DNA of 64,000 nucleotides, from contig DATCHW010000207.1 of the NCBI GenBank assembly GCA_036508135.1, positions 62,001 through 126,000 on the forward strand, written 5' to 3'. The notes under the pieces were generated by a model. It did no database searches. It was not told the origin of the DNA and saw nothing but the letters and a program-made list of their open reading frames with translations. Each line of letters begins with the position of its first letter. Positions within the stretch are counted from its first letter, which is position 1. Origin of the DNA: DATCHW01 sp036508135 (GTDB taxonomy: Bacteria; Bacteroidota; Ignavibacteria; Tepidaquicellales; Tepidaquicellaceae). This document shows positions 8,929 to 17,695 of the stretch, in pieces. Position numbers and translations under genes: made by a program.

Positions 8929-10882
8929 TTTTTTTCTTTTTTGATTTACTAAATACCTTTACCGGGTCGTTTAATATTGAAATAAAAAGTGCAAGATCTT
9001 TTGTCGGTTTATCTAAAAAGATAAGTTTGAAATTATAAATAATGAATCTGAATATTTCCCTTACGTCTTCATCATACGGGTCAAGCCTGTAGTTTTGCAA
9101 AAACTTGACGAATATGTAACTTGCCTCCGAAAGCTGTGCCAGCTTGCTTATATTTAATATTCTCGATATGTTCACCATCTCTTTGAATCTTACGAAGGTG
9201 GCAGAGAGTTTTCTGAGGGCTTCATATATCTGGAATTCACTCTTGATGTCGTCAAGCGAGTTGAATATTTTTTCAAGTTCAAGAATATATTGCTTCAGCA
9301 AAGCCAGCTTTTCCCGCTGTGTCGTATCGGTGTATTTCAAGCTCAGGTGCTTTTCAAGTTCTAATTTATCCTTTTGCATTTTTTCAAAATTCTCTTTTTC
9401 TTTCTTCTTCTCCGTTATCTCTGATTTGATTTTTTCAGTTTCTTTTATCACCTTATCGTAATCTTCATAAGAATCACCTTTAATAAGGCTTTCTATGAGG
9501 TGTATCGAAATTTTAAATACATCTATATTTTCTTTGCTTATAATAAATTCCTGTACTTTGTACTCGCCGAAAGCAAGTTTCATTATTCCGTATATATTAG
9601 TTATAATTTCAAACGACATATTCGAAGAACTCTCTTCCATAAAAGAAGTGTTCTCTATAATGTTATCCGTAAGTGCAATTTTTCTGTCTTCACTGTTCTC
9701 TTCAGGAATCAGCAATGCAAGTTCATCAAGGTCCGTTATCAACAGCGCATTTCTTGTTATTAGTTCTGATTCGTATTCCTGGTAAATTGTGTTCACCTGT
9801 ACTTCGGCTTCTTTGCTTAATTCCTTTTCTTCAACCGTATATTCATCGCGTCTTTCGTCGCTTTTTTCCGGCGGAGAGTCTATAAAAGATAACTGCTCAA
9901 CCGTTTCCTTGCTTTCCTGTTCTGTTTGTATATTTTCTTTCCCGGACTTTGTTTCCGGTGTTTTGGTTTCTGTATTCTTTTCAAGGGTTTTGTCTGTCGT
10001 TGTTTTTTCTTCTTCCGGAATTATTTTTTCTGCCGGTTTTTCTTCTTCCGGAATTATTCTTTCTGCTATTTCTTTTTTCAAATCATCAAAACCGAATGCT
10101 GCATTTTCCGGTTCTGCGATTTTCTTTTTTCGTTCTTTAAGTTTTTTGTGTCCTTTTGATTTTTGCGGTTCCCGGGCTTCCGGTTTTATTGCCGTGTCAA
10201 TGTCTTCTTCTGTTAGTTCAACTTCTTCTTCGCTTTCGCCTTCCGGCTCCTGACCCGGAAGATTAAATACTTTTTTGTTTTCTTCTATCGTTTCGTTTTT
10301 TATTAATTCAAGATAACTTCTTTTTTCGTTACCCGGTTCCTCTTCGCTCCGAATTTTCTGACTTGCCTCTATCTCTTCAATGTTTTTATCTATGAATTCT
10401 TCCGTTACTAATTCGTTGTCAAATTCTTCTATCTTGAATTTGTTTTCTATCTCCGGGAATACTCTGGCTTTCTCTTTTTTCTTTCGTTCACTTGCTTTTG
10501 CGAGCGAGGTTTTTACTTCTTCGTGTATTTCTTTCCAGTTCTTCCTGACGGATGCCGGGTTCTTGCTTTTAAAAGAACGTATTAAAATATGGATGAGAAT
10601 GCTTTTATCCTTTTCCATGTTTTGAATCAGGTTTTCGAAGTTGATCTGACCCGTCTCAGCCTTTTTCATCATAAAAAGTAAATACTTTCCGAAAGGCTCA
10701 AGATTATCTACGTTGGTGATAATGTATATGTCGCGGAGCAGGCTCTGTGATGCTTTTATGTAATTTAAAAATATTACGGTCTTCGTAATATCCACGGGAT
10801 ACACGTGGTTATACAAATCTGATTCGATTTTACTTAAAACATATTTAATATAATTTGCCGTAATATTTATTTCAGCGCTCAT
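8921..10882 (-). CDS. Large Glu/Lys-rich helical protein of unknown function
   Basis: 653 aa, no signal peptide. Three parts are visible. An N-terminal helical domain spans about 1-130. A long, highly charged and probably disordered middle (about 130-400) includes a 33-bp tandem duplication giving IIPEEEKPAEKIIPEEEKTT. A C-terminal helical domain (about 400-650) contains a coiled coil rich in KEKE and ends SKSKKKKNE. The two helical ends are vaguely like histidine-phosphotransfer or scaffold bundles, but I see no catalytic motif. Co-transcribed with manC and encoded next to dnaA. I do not recognise the family. Confidence 0.8.
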   Translation of the reverse strand: MSAEINITANYIKYVLSKIESDLYNHVYPVDITKTVIFLNYIKASQSLLRDIYIITNVDNLEPFGKYLLFMMKKAETGQINFENLIQNMEKDKSILIHILIRSFKSKNPASVRKNWKEIHEEVKTSLAKASERKKKEKARVFPEIENKFKIEEFDNELVTEEFIDKNIEEIEASQKIRSEEEPGNEKRSYLELIKNETIEENKKVFNLPGQEPEGESEEEVELTEEDIDTAIKPEAREPQKSKGHKKLKERKKKIAEPENAAFGFDDLKKEIAERIIPEEEKPAEKIIPEEEKTTTDKTLEKNTETKTPETKSGKENIQTEQESKETVEQLSFIDSPPEKSDERRDEYTVEEKELSKEAEVQVNTIYQEYESELITRNALLITDLDELALLIPEENSEDRKIALTDNIIENTSFMEESSSNMSFEIITNIYGIMKLAFGEYKVQEFIISKENIDVFKISIHLIESLIKGDSYEDYDKVIKETEKIKSEITEKKKEKENFEKMQKDKLELEKHLSLKYTDTTQREKLALLKQYILELEKIFNSLDDIKSEFQIYEALRKLSATFVRFKEMVNISRILNISKLAQLSEASYIFVKFLQNYRLDPYDEDVREIFRFIIYNFKLIFLDKPTKDLALFISILNDPVKVFSKSKKKKNE

Positions 10883-11392
10883 AATTTCGGTCTTTATAAA
10901 AATATTTTTTCTTTTTCAACAGTTAAGTTAACTAAACTAAACAAATTTTTATATTAACTAATTTTTTCCTGCTAAAATTACTATATTTCTGCGAAAGATT
11001 TTTTTATTACCCGGTTTTTTTTTCTTGTTTTTTTCCGTTTAAAAATTTAATGAAAAAAAATATTTTTTAATTCAAACTTGACAATATTAAAAAGATTGAT
11101 TAATATTATATGTAACTGATTTACCAAAAGTTCTTGTTAATAAATTGTTAGTAACCCCAACAGTAAGTTTTAATAACAGCAAATTTTATACTCTCTAATT
11201 TTAGTTATTCACAGTGATTGTTAATAACTGTGAATTTTTACGCTAAACTGCTAAAAATTACTGTTTTATTGGCTATGCAAAGAGTTAATAACTCTGTTAA
11301 TTTCCTGTTTTTTTATCTGGTGTTTAACCTGTTCGTTTAAAGTAATATTTTAAGTAAACGCGTTTTGTTAATAATTTTTAAATTGTGTTAGT
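10883..11392. other. dnaA upstream region, candidate replication origin
   Basis: 510 bp, very AT-rich, no gene. It holds GTTAATAA at 11136-11143, 11220-11227, 11284-11291 and 11367-11374. A DnaA-box-like TTATTCACA lies at 11205-11213. Inverted arms ATTCACAGT (11207-11215) and ACTGTGAAT (11227-11235) flank one GTTAATAA, and AGAGTTAATAACTCT (11281-11295) is a perfect palindrome. Genes left of it run on the minus strand (2777-10882) and those right of it on the plus strand (11393-16070), as expected when forks diverge here. The origin assignment is inference. Confidence 0.6.
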
Positions 11393-12898
11393 GTGATAAA
11401 AACTTATACCGAATCCGATAACCTTCTTACTTCAAACAATAGCGAACAAAATTCTTTATCAACAGAACAATCAAACGCTATTGATGTCTGGTCAAAATTT
11501 CTTGAAATGCTTTCCGGGAACCTGAAGAAGAGCGAGGTCGAAACCTGGTTTTCTGTTTTAACCCCTAAGCATTTTAAAGATAATGTTCTTACACTGTCCG
11601 TACCGAGCAAGGATTATTACGGAATGATAGAAAGAAGATTCAATAAGCATATAGTAAATATTCTTAACAGCGGTTTACTGGGTGAAAACGGGAAATTGAA
11701 TTATGAGGTTATTCAGGAAACCCTCTTTGATAATCCTCCGGAAGAAGTGATTCCGGAAACGAAACCTGCAAAAATTTCCGATTTAAAACCTCCTTTCCTT
11801 AGAACTACGTTTAAAGATGAACTGGAAGATGAGTTTTTCACTTCCAATCTTTACCATAAAAACACGTTTGATAATTTTGTAACAGGGGAAAGCAATCAGC
11901 TTGCCGTAGCAACAGCATATTCAATCACAAATAACTTAGGAAAAACATCAAATCCGTTTTTTGTATATGGCGGAGTAGGTCTCGGAAAAACACACCTTGT
12001 TCAGGCAATCGGAAATGAAATTCTGAAGAAATATCCCGGTAAGAAGGTTTATTATACAACCACTCCTGACTTCACAACGCAGTTTACCACAAATATTGCG
12101 AAAGACAGGATTGGAAACACAGATAATAAATCGGGCACGCGTCAGCTTGATGCTTTTTATAAATCTCTTGATGTGCTTATACTCGATGATATCCAGAACC
12201 TCGGAGGAAAACCCGGCACACAGGATTTCATATATCAGATATTTAACACTCTCAGGAATAATGATAAACACATAATTTTATCCTGCGATAAACCTCTTAA
12301 TCAGATAAAAGATATAGAAGATCGGCTTTTATCCCGCTTTCAATGGGGAATGACCGTTGATATCCAGCCTCCAAGCTGGGAAATGAGAGTAGCAATAATA
12401 CGGAAGAAACTCGACGAAAATAAAATAGAAGTTCCTGAAGAAATCATTCACTACATAGCGTCGAATGTTAAAGACAGCATTCGGGTACTCGAGGGCTGTA
12501 TTGCGAGTATGATTACGGAAAGCATTCTCCTCTTTGACGGCGAACTTACGATGGAAGCAGCCGAAAAAGCCGTAAGCCGCAGTATAGGAAACTCCAGACG
12601 CTCAAAAAATATTTCGGTCGATACAATCATTTACGCTGTCAGTAAGTTTTTTAATGTTTCCGAAAACCAAATACTGACAAGAAAAAGAACAAAGGATATT
12701 GCATTTGCTCGCCAGGTGGCAATGTACCTTGCAAAAGAAATGACAACCCTTACTTTTGAATCCATCGGCTTGAATTTCGGAGGAAAAGATCACGCAACTG
12801 TGATGTACTCTCACAAACTGATAAAGGAACACCTAACGAAAGACTCTAAACTCTCCTCCCAGATAAAAGAGATAAAAGAGCATATAAAAAACCAATAG
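11393..12898 (+). CDS. dnaA: Chromosomal replication initiator DnaA
   Basis: 501 aa starting at GTG. Domain I (about 25-100) is followed by a linker. The AAA+ domain carries Walker A GGVGLGKTHLVQA and Walker B LILDDIQNLGGK, with sensor and arginine-finger region DRLLSRFQWGM. The C-terminal DNA-binding domain has the DnaA signature around FGGKDHATVMYSHKLI. Walker B context reads DDIQNL rather than the common DDIQFL. It binds DnaA boxes and melts the origin. dnaN and rpmH are not adjacent; the next gene is recN. The presumed origin motifs flank the gene on both sides. Confidence 0.97.
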   Translation: MIKTYTESDNLLTSNNSEQNSLSTEQSNAIDVWSKFLEMLSGNLKKSEVETWFSVLTPKHFKDNVLTLSVPSKDYYGMIERRFNKHIVNILNSGLLGENGKLNYEVIQETLFDNPPEEVIPETKPAKISDLKPPFLRTTFKDELEDEFFTSNLYHKNTFDNFVTGESNQLAVATAYSITNNLGKTSNPFFVYGGVGLGKTHLVQAIGNEILKKYPGKKVYYTTTPDFTTQFTTNIAKDRIGNTDNKSGTRQLDAFYKSLDVLILDDIQNLGGKPGTQDFIYQIFNTLRNNDKHIILSCDKPLNQIKDIEDRLLSRFQWGMTVDIQPPSWEMRVAIIRKKLDENKIEVPEEIIHYIASNVKDSIRVLEGCIASMITESILLFDGELTMEAAEKAVSRSIGNSRRSKNISVDTIIYAVSKFFNVSENQILTRKRTKDIAFARQVAMYLAKEMTTLTFESIGLNFGGKDHATVMYSHKLIKEHLTKDSKLSSQIKEIKEHIKNQ

Positions 12899-13136
12899 GA
12901 TATCTTTCCGTTTTTGTTAATATCTTCTTTACAGATTATCAATAAAATATATTTATCAACATTCAGTTTTATCTTTTTATAGTTTTGGGGTTTTTCATCA
13001 GACTTATAAACAAATTATTAACATTTTTTTATAAGAATATTTTAATATATTAACTTATTATTTAAGTACTTATAGAGTTATTAACTTTATAAACTATGCT
13101 TCTATTGTTACTGTTTTTTTCTTATATACTATATAT
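12899..13136. promoter_or_regulatory. dnaA-recN intergenic with origin-like motifs
   Basis: 238 bp, extremely AT-rich. It contains TTATCAACA (12953-12961, one base from the classic DnaA box), GTTAATAT (12916-12923), and TTATTAAC at 13015-13022 and 13078-13085, which are GTTAATAA on the other strand. The motif cluster found before dnaA therefore continues behind it. Confidence 0.5.
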
Positions 13137-14858
13137 ATGATAGAGAAACTTATTATTAAAAATTATCTCATTATAAAAGAAGCCGAACTTAATTTTTTAA
13201 AAGGGCTTAATATACTAACGGGCGAAACCGGAGCCGGCAAAACTATCATTCTTGATGCACTATCGCTTATTCTCGGAGAAAGAGCCGATTATTCGAAAAT
13301 AAGCAGGAATAATGATAAACTTGTAATAGAAGGACACTTTGAATTTAAAGGGAATAAGAATGTGTCTGCTTTTTTAAAAGAAAACGGAATATCATTTGAT
13401 GATACCGGCAATGCTAATATAGTTATTTTAAGAAGAGAGTTGTTCAAAAAAGGCATAAGCCGGAATTTTATAAATGATAATCCCGTACCCCTGAACATTC
13501 TGAAAAGTTTTGGAGATATTATTATTGATATCCATTCTCAAAATGAGCATCAGTCTCTTTTAAAAAAGGAATCACATATAGACCTGCTCGATAGTTTTAT
13601 TAATAACGAAAAAATATTCTCGGGATTTGATTCACTATATTCCGATTATAAAGAATTGATTTATAAATTCGAAGATGTAATTAATAAGAAAGATTCGCTG
13701 CTGGAAAAGAAAAGTTATATCGAATACCAGTTAAAAGAAATAAATAATGTAAATCCAATTGAAAATGAAGATGAAGAACTGGAATCAGAATTAAAAAAAC
13801 TTGAAAACTCCGAAGAAATATCACTTACAATAAGCAGTGCCATATCCATTCTTTATGAAAACGAAGGAAATGCTATTGCCGGTATTTCGAACGTAATAAA
13901 AGAACTAAAAAAAATCGTAAGATATGACAGTGAACTGGAAAAGACTCTTGAAGAACTGGAAAGCAGTTATGTAGTCCTTAAAGATGCGGCAGATTATCTT
14001 AATAATTACAATAATTCACTTAATTTTGACTCTTTGCGGACAGAACAGATAAGGGACCGGCTTGGATCTCTTAATTTTCTCAAGAAGAAATATAATCTCA
14101 CGGTAAATGATTTAATAGACAAAGCAAAAAAATTAACAGAAGAACTCAATTATGCGGAAAATTTCGATTTCGAAATTGAAAAACTTGAAAAAGAAATTGA
14201 AATAAAAAGAGAAGTTCTTTTCAAAAAGGCACAGGAAATTTCCGAATTAAGAAAGAAAGCGATAAAATCACTTGAAAAAAGTGTTAACTCATATCTTGGA
14301 GAAGTGGGGCTTGAATCTGCAGAGTTCAAAGCAGAACATAAGTTATACGAAAGCAGCGAAAAGGGATTTTATACATATAAAAAAGACAGAAAAAACATTT
14401 ATATCACCAGTAAAGGAATAGATGATATAGAATTTCTTATTAAGACGAACAAAGGGGCTGAATTTTCGCCGTTAAGAAAAACGGCATCCGGCGGAGAAAT
14501 ATCCAGAATAATGCTTGCAATAAAATCATCACTTTCAGGAAAAGACAATATACCCATTTTGGTTTTCGATGAAATTGATTCCGGTATAAGCGGAAGAATT
14601 GCAGACAAGGTCGGAAAATTAATAAAATCTTTATCGGAATCCCACCAGATAATTTCAATCACACACCTGCCCCAGATAGCGTCTATGAGCGATAACCATT
14701 TCCACGTAAGCAAAAGGGATTTTAAAAATGAAACTGTTGCAGAAATAAGAAAGCTTAATGAAAAAGAAAAAGTAGAAGAGATAGCGAAACTCTTAAGCGG
14801 AGAAAAAGTAACCGAAAGTTCAATAAAAAGTGCCAAGGAGTTGATAAAGAACCATTAG
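13137..14858 (+). CDS. recN: DNA repair protein RecN
   Basis: 573 aa, normal RecN length. The N-terminal ABC head has Walker A ILTGETGAGKTIILDALSL and the RecN block DIHSQNEHQSLL. Long coiled-coil arms span about 160-360. The C-terminal head has signature FSPLRKTASGGEISRIMLA, Walker B ILVFDEIDSGISGR and the H-loop SITHLPQIASMSDNHF. It is an SMC-like ATPase that acts early in double-strand-break repair. The start ATG is preceded only by AT-rich sequence without a clear Shine-Dalgarno, as in most genes here. A structured repeat begins 2 bp after the stop. Confidence 0.96.
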   Translation: MIEKLIIKNYLIIKEAELNFLKGLNILTGETGAGKTIILDALSLILGERADYSKISRNNDKLVIEGHFEFKGNKNVSAFLKENGISFDDTGNANIVILRRELFKKGISRNFINDNPVPLNILKSFGDIIIDIHSQNEHQSLLKKESHIDLLDSFINNEKIFSGFDSLYSDYKELIYKFEDVINKKDSLLEKKSYIEYQLKEINNVNPIENEDEELESELKKLENSEEISLTISSAISILYENEGNAIAGISNVIKELKKIVRYDSELEKTLEELESSYVVLKDAADYLNNYNNSLNFDSLRTEQIRDRLGSLNFLKKKYNLTVNDLIDKAKKLTEELNYAENFDFEIEKLEKEIEIKREVLFKKAQEISELRKKAIKSLEKSVNSYLGEVGLESAEFKAEHKLYESSEKGFYTYKKDRKNIYITSKGIDDIEFLIKTNKGAEFSPLRKTASGGEISRIMLAIKSSLSGKDNIPILVFDEIDSGISGRIADKVGKLIKSLSESHQIISITHLPQIASMSDNHFHVSKRDFKNETVAEIRKLNEKEKVEEIAKLLSGEKVTESSIKSAKELIKNH

Positions 14859-14859
14859 C

Positions 14860-14977
14860 TTTTTTAGCAGAGTCTCCAGTTCTATCGGGACTCTGCGTAA
14901 CAAATGATTTTTTATAATTTTATGATAACGCAGAGTCCTACGGCGAATAAATTCGCCAGAGAGACTCTGCTAAAAAA
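14860..14977. repeat. AGCAGAGTC structured repeat, copy 1 (full, 118 bp)
   Basis: The ends TTTTTTAGCAGAGTCTC (14860-14876) and GAGACTCTGCTAAAAAA (14961-14977) are a perfect 17-bp inverted repeat. Internally the unit GCAGAGTC / GACTCTGC occurs twice, giving two consecutive hairpins. The second encloses the extra stem GGCGAAT-aa-ATTCGCC. Directly behind recN it could also act as a terminator, since the stem ends in a T-run on either strand. Confidence 0.85.
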
Positions 14978-14994
14978 ATAAATAAAAATCGTCT

Positions 14995-15429
14995 ATGGAT
15001 GAATTCATAAAAGAAGCTATTAAAGAGGCAAGGCAGGGTTTAAGTGAAGGCGGAATACCAATCGGTTCGGTGCTGGTTAAAGATGGTGTCATTATCAGCA
15101 GGGGACATAATAAGCGTGTTCAGAATAATGATCCGATACGGCATGCTGAAATCGACTGCCTGATGAACGCCGGAAGAATTGGGAGTTATAAAAGAACGGT
15201 TCTCTATTCTACCCTAATGCCGTGTAATTTATGCACAGGTGCCGTTATTCAGTTCAACATAAAAAAAGTAATAGTGGGTGAATCAAAAAATTTTTCCGGA
15301 GCGAAGGAATTATTAGAATCAAATGGTGTTGAGGTAATTGATTTAAATCTTCCCGAGTGCATCGAAATGATGGAGGATTTCATAAATAAAAACCCTGAAC
15401 TCTGGAATGAAGATATAGGAGAACTATAA
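14995..15429 (+). CDS. Cytosine deaminase-like nucleoside/base deaminase
   Basis: 144 aa of the CDA/TadA zinc fold. The zinc site is HAEIDCL plus MPCNLCTGA, the HAE...PCxxC pattern with Glu as proton shuttle. The layout and especially the C-terminus (VVGESKNFSGAKELLES...EDFINKNPELWNEDIGE) resemble fungal cytosine deaminase Fcy1 rather than tRNA-specific TadA. I therefore favour cytosine deamination to uracil (pyrimidine salvage), acting as a homodimer in the cytosol; guanine deaminase is less likely. The gene is bracketed by two copies of the AGCAGAGTC repeat. Confidence 0.87.
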   Translation: MDEFIKEAIKEARQGLSEGGIPIGSVLVKDGVIISRGHNKRVQNNDPIRHAEIDCLMNAGRIGSYKRTVLYSTLMPCNLCTGAVIQFNIKKVIVGESKNFSGAKELLESNGVEVIDLNLPECIEMMEDFINKNPELWNEDIGEL

Positions 15430-15461
15430 TCAATTTCGCTTCGGGGGTTTGTAATCTTAAC

Positions 15462-15517
15462 TTTTTTAGCAGTGTCCTCTGACGAATAAATTAGCCAGAG
15501 AGACTCTGCTATAAAAT
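15462..15517. repeat. AGCAGAGTC structured repeat, copy 2 (deleted form, 56 bp)
   Basis: It starts TTTTTTAGCAG and ends GAGACTCTGCTATAAAA but lacks the first hairpin; only the second one (GACGAATaaATTAGCC core) remains. It looks like an internal deletion derivative of the 118-bp form. Confidence 0.75.
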
Positions 15518-15539
15518 AATAGAAGGAAGGGATTAGACA

Positions 15540-16070
15540 ATGAAAAAAATTACTAATATTCTCAACATGTGTTTATGCCTGTTCATTGTATTCTCATTTA
15601 TACAGTGTAGTATTAAGACCTCTTCAGAATGTGAATCAAACAAAATTCAATTGCTATTAGAAGATATTTTCAAAAAAAAGGATTATTATTATGTTATAGG
15701 AATTGTTCCATTAATTGATAGCTCTATTAAATCCTTTGAACTAATTGATAGCTCGATGTACTTTATTTATTTATACTCACCCAATTTAAAAATACCGAAT
15801 AAGGAATTTTATTTACATCTGGATAAACATTTAGAACCTTCTTATCCGGACTCTGTAAAACTAAGAGAAGTAAATGATCTCTCTATGACATATAAATATA
15901 CTTATAAGGTAGGGATTAATCTTTTAGAGGTTAATGATGACACAACAAAATTAAAGATATCTGTAAGTTATTTAAGGAATATATTTCTTGAGGAAGTTAC
16001 TTTCTTCTATTCGTTTGATGAGAAAAATTGTAAATGGTCTGTTTTGGATTCTACAATATGGCGTTATTGA
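15540..16070 (+). CDS. Small exported protein of unknown function
   Basis: 176 aa. The N-terminus is a hydrophobic export signal that ends at FSFIQC, followed by SIKTSS. This is a weak lipobox, so a lipoprotein is possible but not certain. The mature part (about 150 aa) has alternating beta-strand-like segments and no motif I recognise. It stands alone between repeat copies 2 and 3, with no obvious operon partner. A fair Shine-Dalgarno-like GAAGGAAGGGA lies 6-16 bp upstream of the ATG. Confidence 0.7.
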   Translation: MKKITNILNMCLCLFIVFSFIQCSIKTSSECESNKIQLLLEDIFKKKDYYYVIGIVPLIDSSIKSFELIDSSMYFIYLYSPNLKIPNKEFYLHLDKHLEPSYPDSVKLREVNDLSMTYKYTYKVGINLLEVNDDTTKLKISVSYLRNIFLEEVTFFYSFDEKNCKWSVLDSTIWRY

Positions 16071-16094
16071 AATAAGGACAAATGACCTATTGGC

Positions 16095-16225
16095 TTTTTT
16101 AGCAGAGTCTCCAGCTTTATCGGGACTCTGCGTAACAAGTGATTGTTAAGTATAAAAACGCAAAGTCATCTGCCGAGTAAATTTCTGCCTCGGCAGGCAG
16201 GCGCCAGAGAGACTCTGCTAAAAAA
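16095..16225. repeat. AGCAGAGTC structured repeat, copy 3 (131 bp)
   Basis: The same 17-bp ends as copy 1 occur at 16095-16111 and 16209-16225. The second hairpin here encloses CTGCCGAG...CTCGGCAG in place of GGCGAAT...ATTCGCC. The stem sequence is different but pairing is kept. Confidence 0.83.
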
Positions 16226-16272
16226 GAATGATTAATAACTGAAGTTACGCAAAATGCCCAATATAGACTATT

Positions 16273-16347
16273 TTGTCATTCTGAACGAAGTGAAGAATCT
16301 CTTTTTTTATTCAATTAATAGATGTTTCGCTACGCTCAACATGACAA
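16273..16347. repeat. Palindromic dispersed repeat (TTCTGAACGAAG family), copy 1
   Basis: The left arm TTGTCATTCTGAACGAAG continues TGAAGAATCTC. The right arm runs GTTTCGCTACGCTCAACATGACAA. Together they make a long imperfect hairpin. A related copy lies at 57975-58056. This repeat type is widespread in environmental genomes, as general knowledge. Confidence 0.75.
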
Positions 16348-16385
16348 ATAAGTAATTTCAGTTATTAATTGCTAATTATTAATTT

Positions 16386-17636
16386 CTAATTTCTTTTTGG
16401 CGGTTTGTATTCTTTGTCGATATCGATTGTTTCCGTGTATGGTCCGTTCCAATCCCGCATAAACACATCTTCGAGCTCTGAATTAACCGTTTTGTTTTTA
16501 ATCACAACGGAAGCATTTCTTGATTCATAGAAGTAATCGTATTCCCAGTTGGATGTGCTTATAAAAGAAGTATTATTATCGGAAATAAAATATTTACAAT
16601 GTTCAACACGTGCATAGGGAATATATCCGCCGCTGTATTGCGGAATAGTGCTTATCTTTATCTGTACATTTTTCACAAGTGACATATCTTTTAGAAACGT
16701 TACCGCATCTTTTTTCATAGCCCAGTCGGGAAGGATGAGCCGCACATCCACACCTCTTTTAGCAGCGGCTTTGATTGCTTTAGAAAAGGAAGTAAACTTT
16801 TTATTACTGTTTTCACCCTTCTCTAAAAAAGAATAGATTTGAATAAATAATTTTGATTTAGTCTTCTTTATTATTTTCACTATCTCTTCTTCTTCGTATG
16901 AAAACTTTTCCGGAGTAAGGCTATAAGGACTGAAAGCAGGATATAGTTTTACATCACCGTAATAAGAAGAATAGATGTTCAGCGGGTTTTTTGAATTAAT
17001 AAACTTTTCTTTGGATTTTTCCATAGCAAGCAAATCCGCATCATTGGAAGACTCACAAAAATTCCAGTCAAGTTCAAATATCTTTAAAAACGTATTTGCA
17101 AGTTCTTTGCTTTTAACTTTTACACCAATTTCATGAATATGTATTAACGCACGCCAGTCAAAATTCTGGCTGCCGAGAAAAAGAACCTCGCCGTCAACAA
17201 CAAAATACTTTGCGTGCATTATACCACCGGAGAGATTACCAACGGGTATTTTTTTGATGGTAATATTATTAATTCCTTCGAGTTCATCCGATGACTTTTC
17301 GCTTCTGGAATAAAAAGAAGAGTCAATTATTATTCTTACTTTGACACCTCGTCCGGCGGCACTTTTAAGGGCAGTATACAGGTTTTCAAGCGGGCTGTCT
17401 TTTTTGTTTGCAAAGTAAAACATTTCCATATCAATTGAAACAGATGCATTATCTATCATATAAGTCCAAACATCGTATGCTCTCGGAAGTTTTGATTCTT
17501 CAAGTTTGGTTTCGAGCGGAACGCTTTGAACAAGAAGAAAATCATCGTTTAAATTTTGAGCATTTACCGGAATCCTGTAAAAACTTAACAGAAGAAAAAA
17601 GAATATAAAAAACAAATATTTTTTCGCGGTGGACAT
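16386..17636 (-). CDS. Exported phospholipase D-like protein with two HKD motifs
   Basis: 416 aa. The N-terminus is a signal peptide or membrane anchor (YLFFIFFFLLLSFY). Two PLD half-domains follow. HKD1 is HAKYFVVD (His141, Lys143, Asp148) followed by GSQNFDWRA. HKD2 is HCKYFISD (His346, Lys348, Asp353) followed by STSNWEYDYF. Both catalytic sites are intact, so it should be active on phosphodiester bonds. The GSQN/STSNW context recalls the PLD3/PLD4-vaccinia K4 type, some of which are nucleases. Substrate (phospholipid or DNA) is unresolved. Probably periplasmic. Confidence 0.88.
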   Translation of the reverse strand: MSTAKKYLFFIFFFLLLSFYRIPVNAQNLNDDFLLVQSVPLETKLEESKLPRAYDVWTYMIDNASVSIDMEMFYFANKKDSPLENLYTALKSAAGRGVKVRIIIDSSFYSRSEKSSDELEGINNITIKKIPVGNLSGGIMHAKYFVVDGEVLFLGSQNFDWRALIHIHEIGVKVKSKELANTFLKIFELDWNFCESSNDADLLAMEKSKEKFINSKNPLNIYSSYYGDVKLYPAFSPYSLTPEKFSYEEEEIVKIIKKTKSKLFIQIYSFLEKGENSNKKFTSFSKAIKAAAKRGVDVRLILPDWAMKKDAVTFLKDMSLVKNVQIKISTIPQYSGGYIPYARVEHCKYFISDNNTSFISTSNWEYDYFYESRNASVVIKNKTVNSELEDVFMRDWNGPYTETIDIDKEYKPPKRN

Positions 17637-17695
17637 TCTTGGTCTATTTTTAAATTATTAAATTTATAATGATGAAACTATTCATTCAACCTGCT

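Noticed and set aside
9789..10253. Ser/Phe-rich open frame on the plus strand inside the Glu/Lys-rich gene
   Set aside because: It is the antisense of a Glu/Lys-rich coding stretch, which gives long Ser/Phe frames by composition. No start signal or family features.
2114..10882. Sigma-54 promoters that could be targets of the NtrC-like regulator
   Set aside because: TGGCAC-N5-TTGC patterns seen by eye were inside genes or lacked one half. A weight-matrix scan would be needed.
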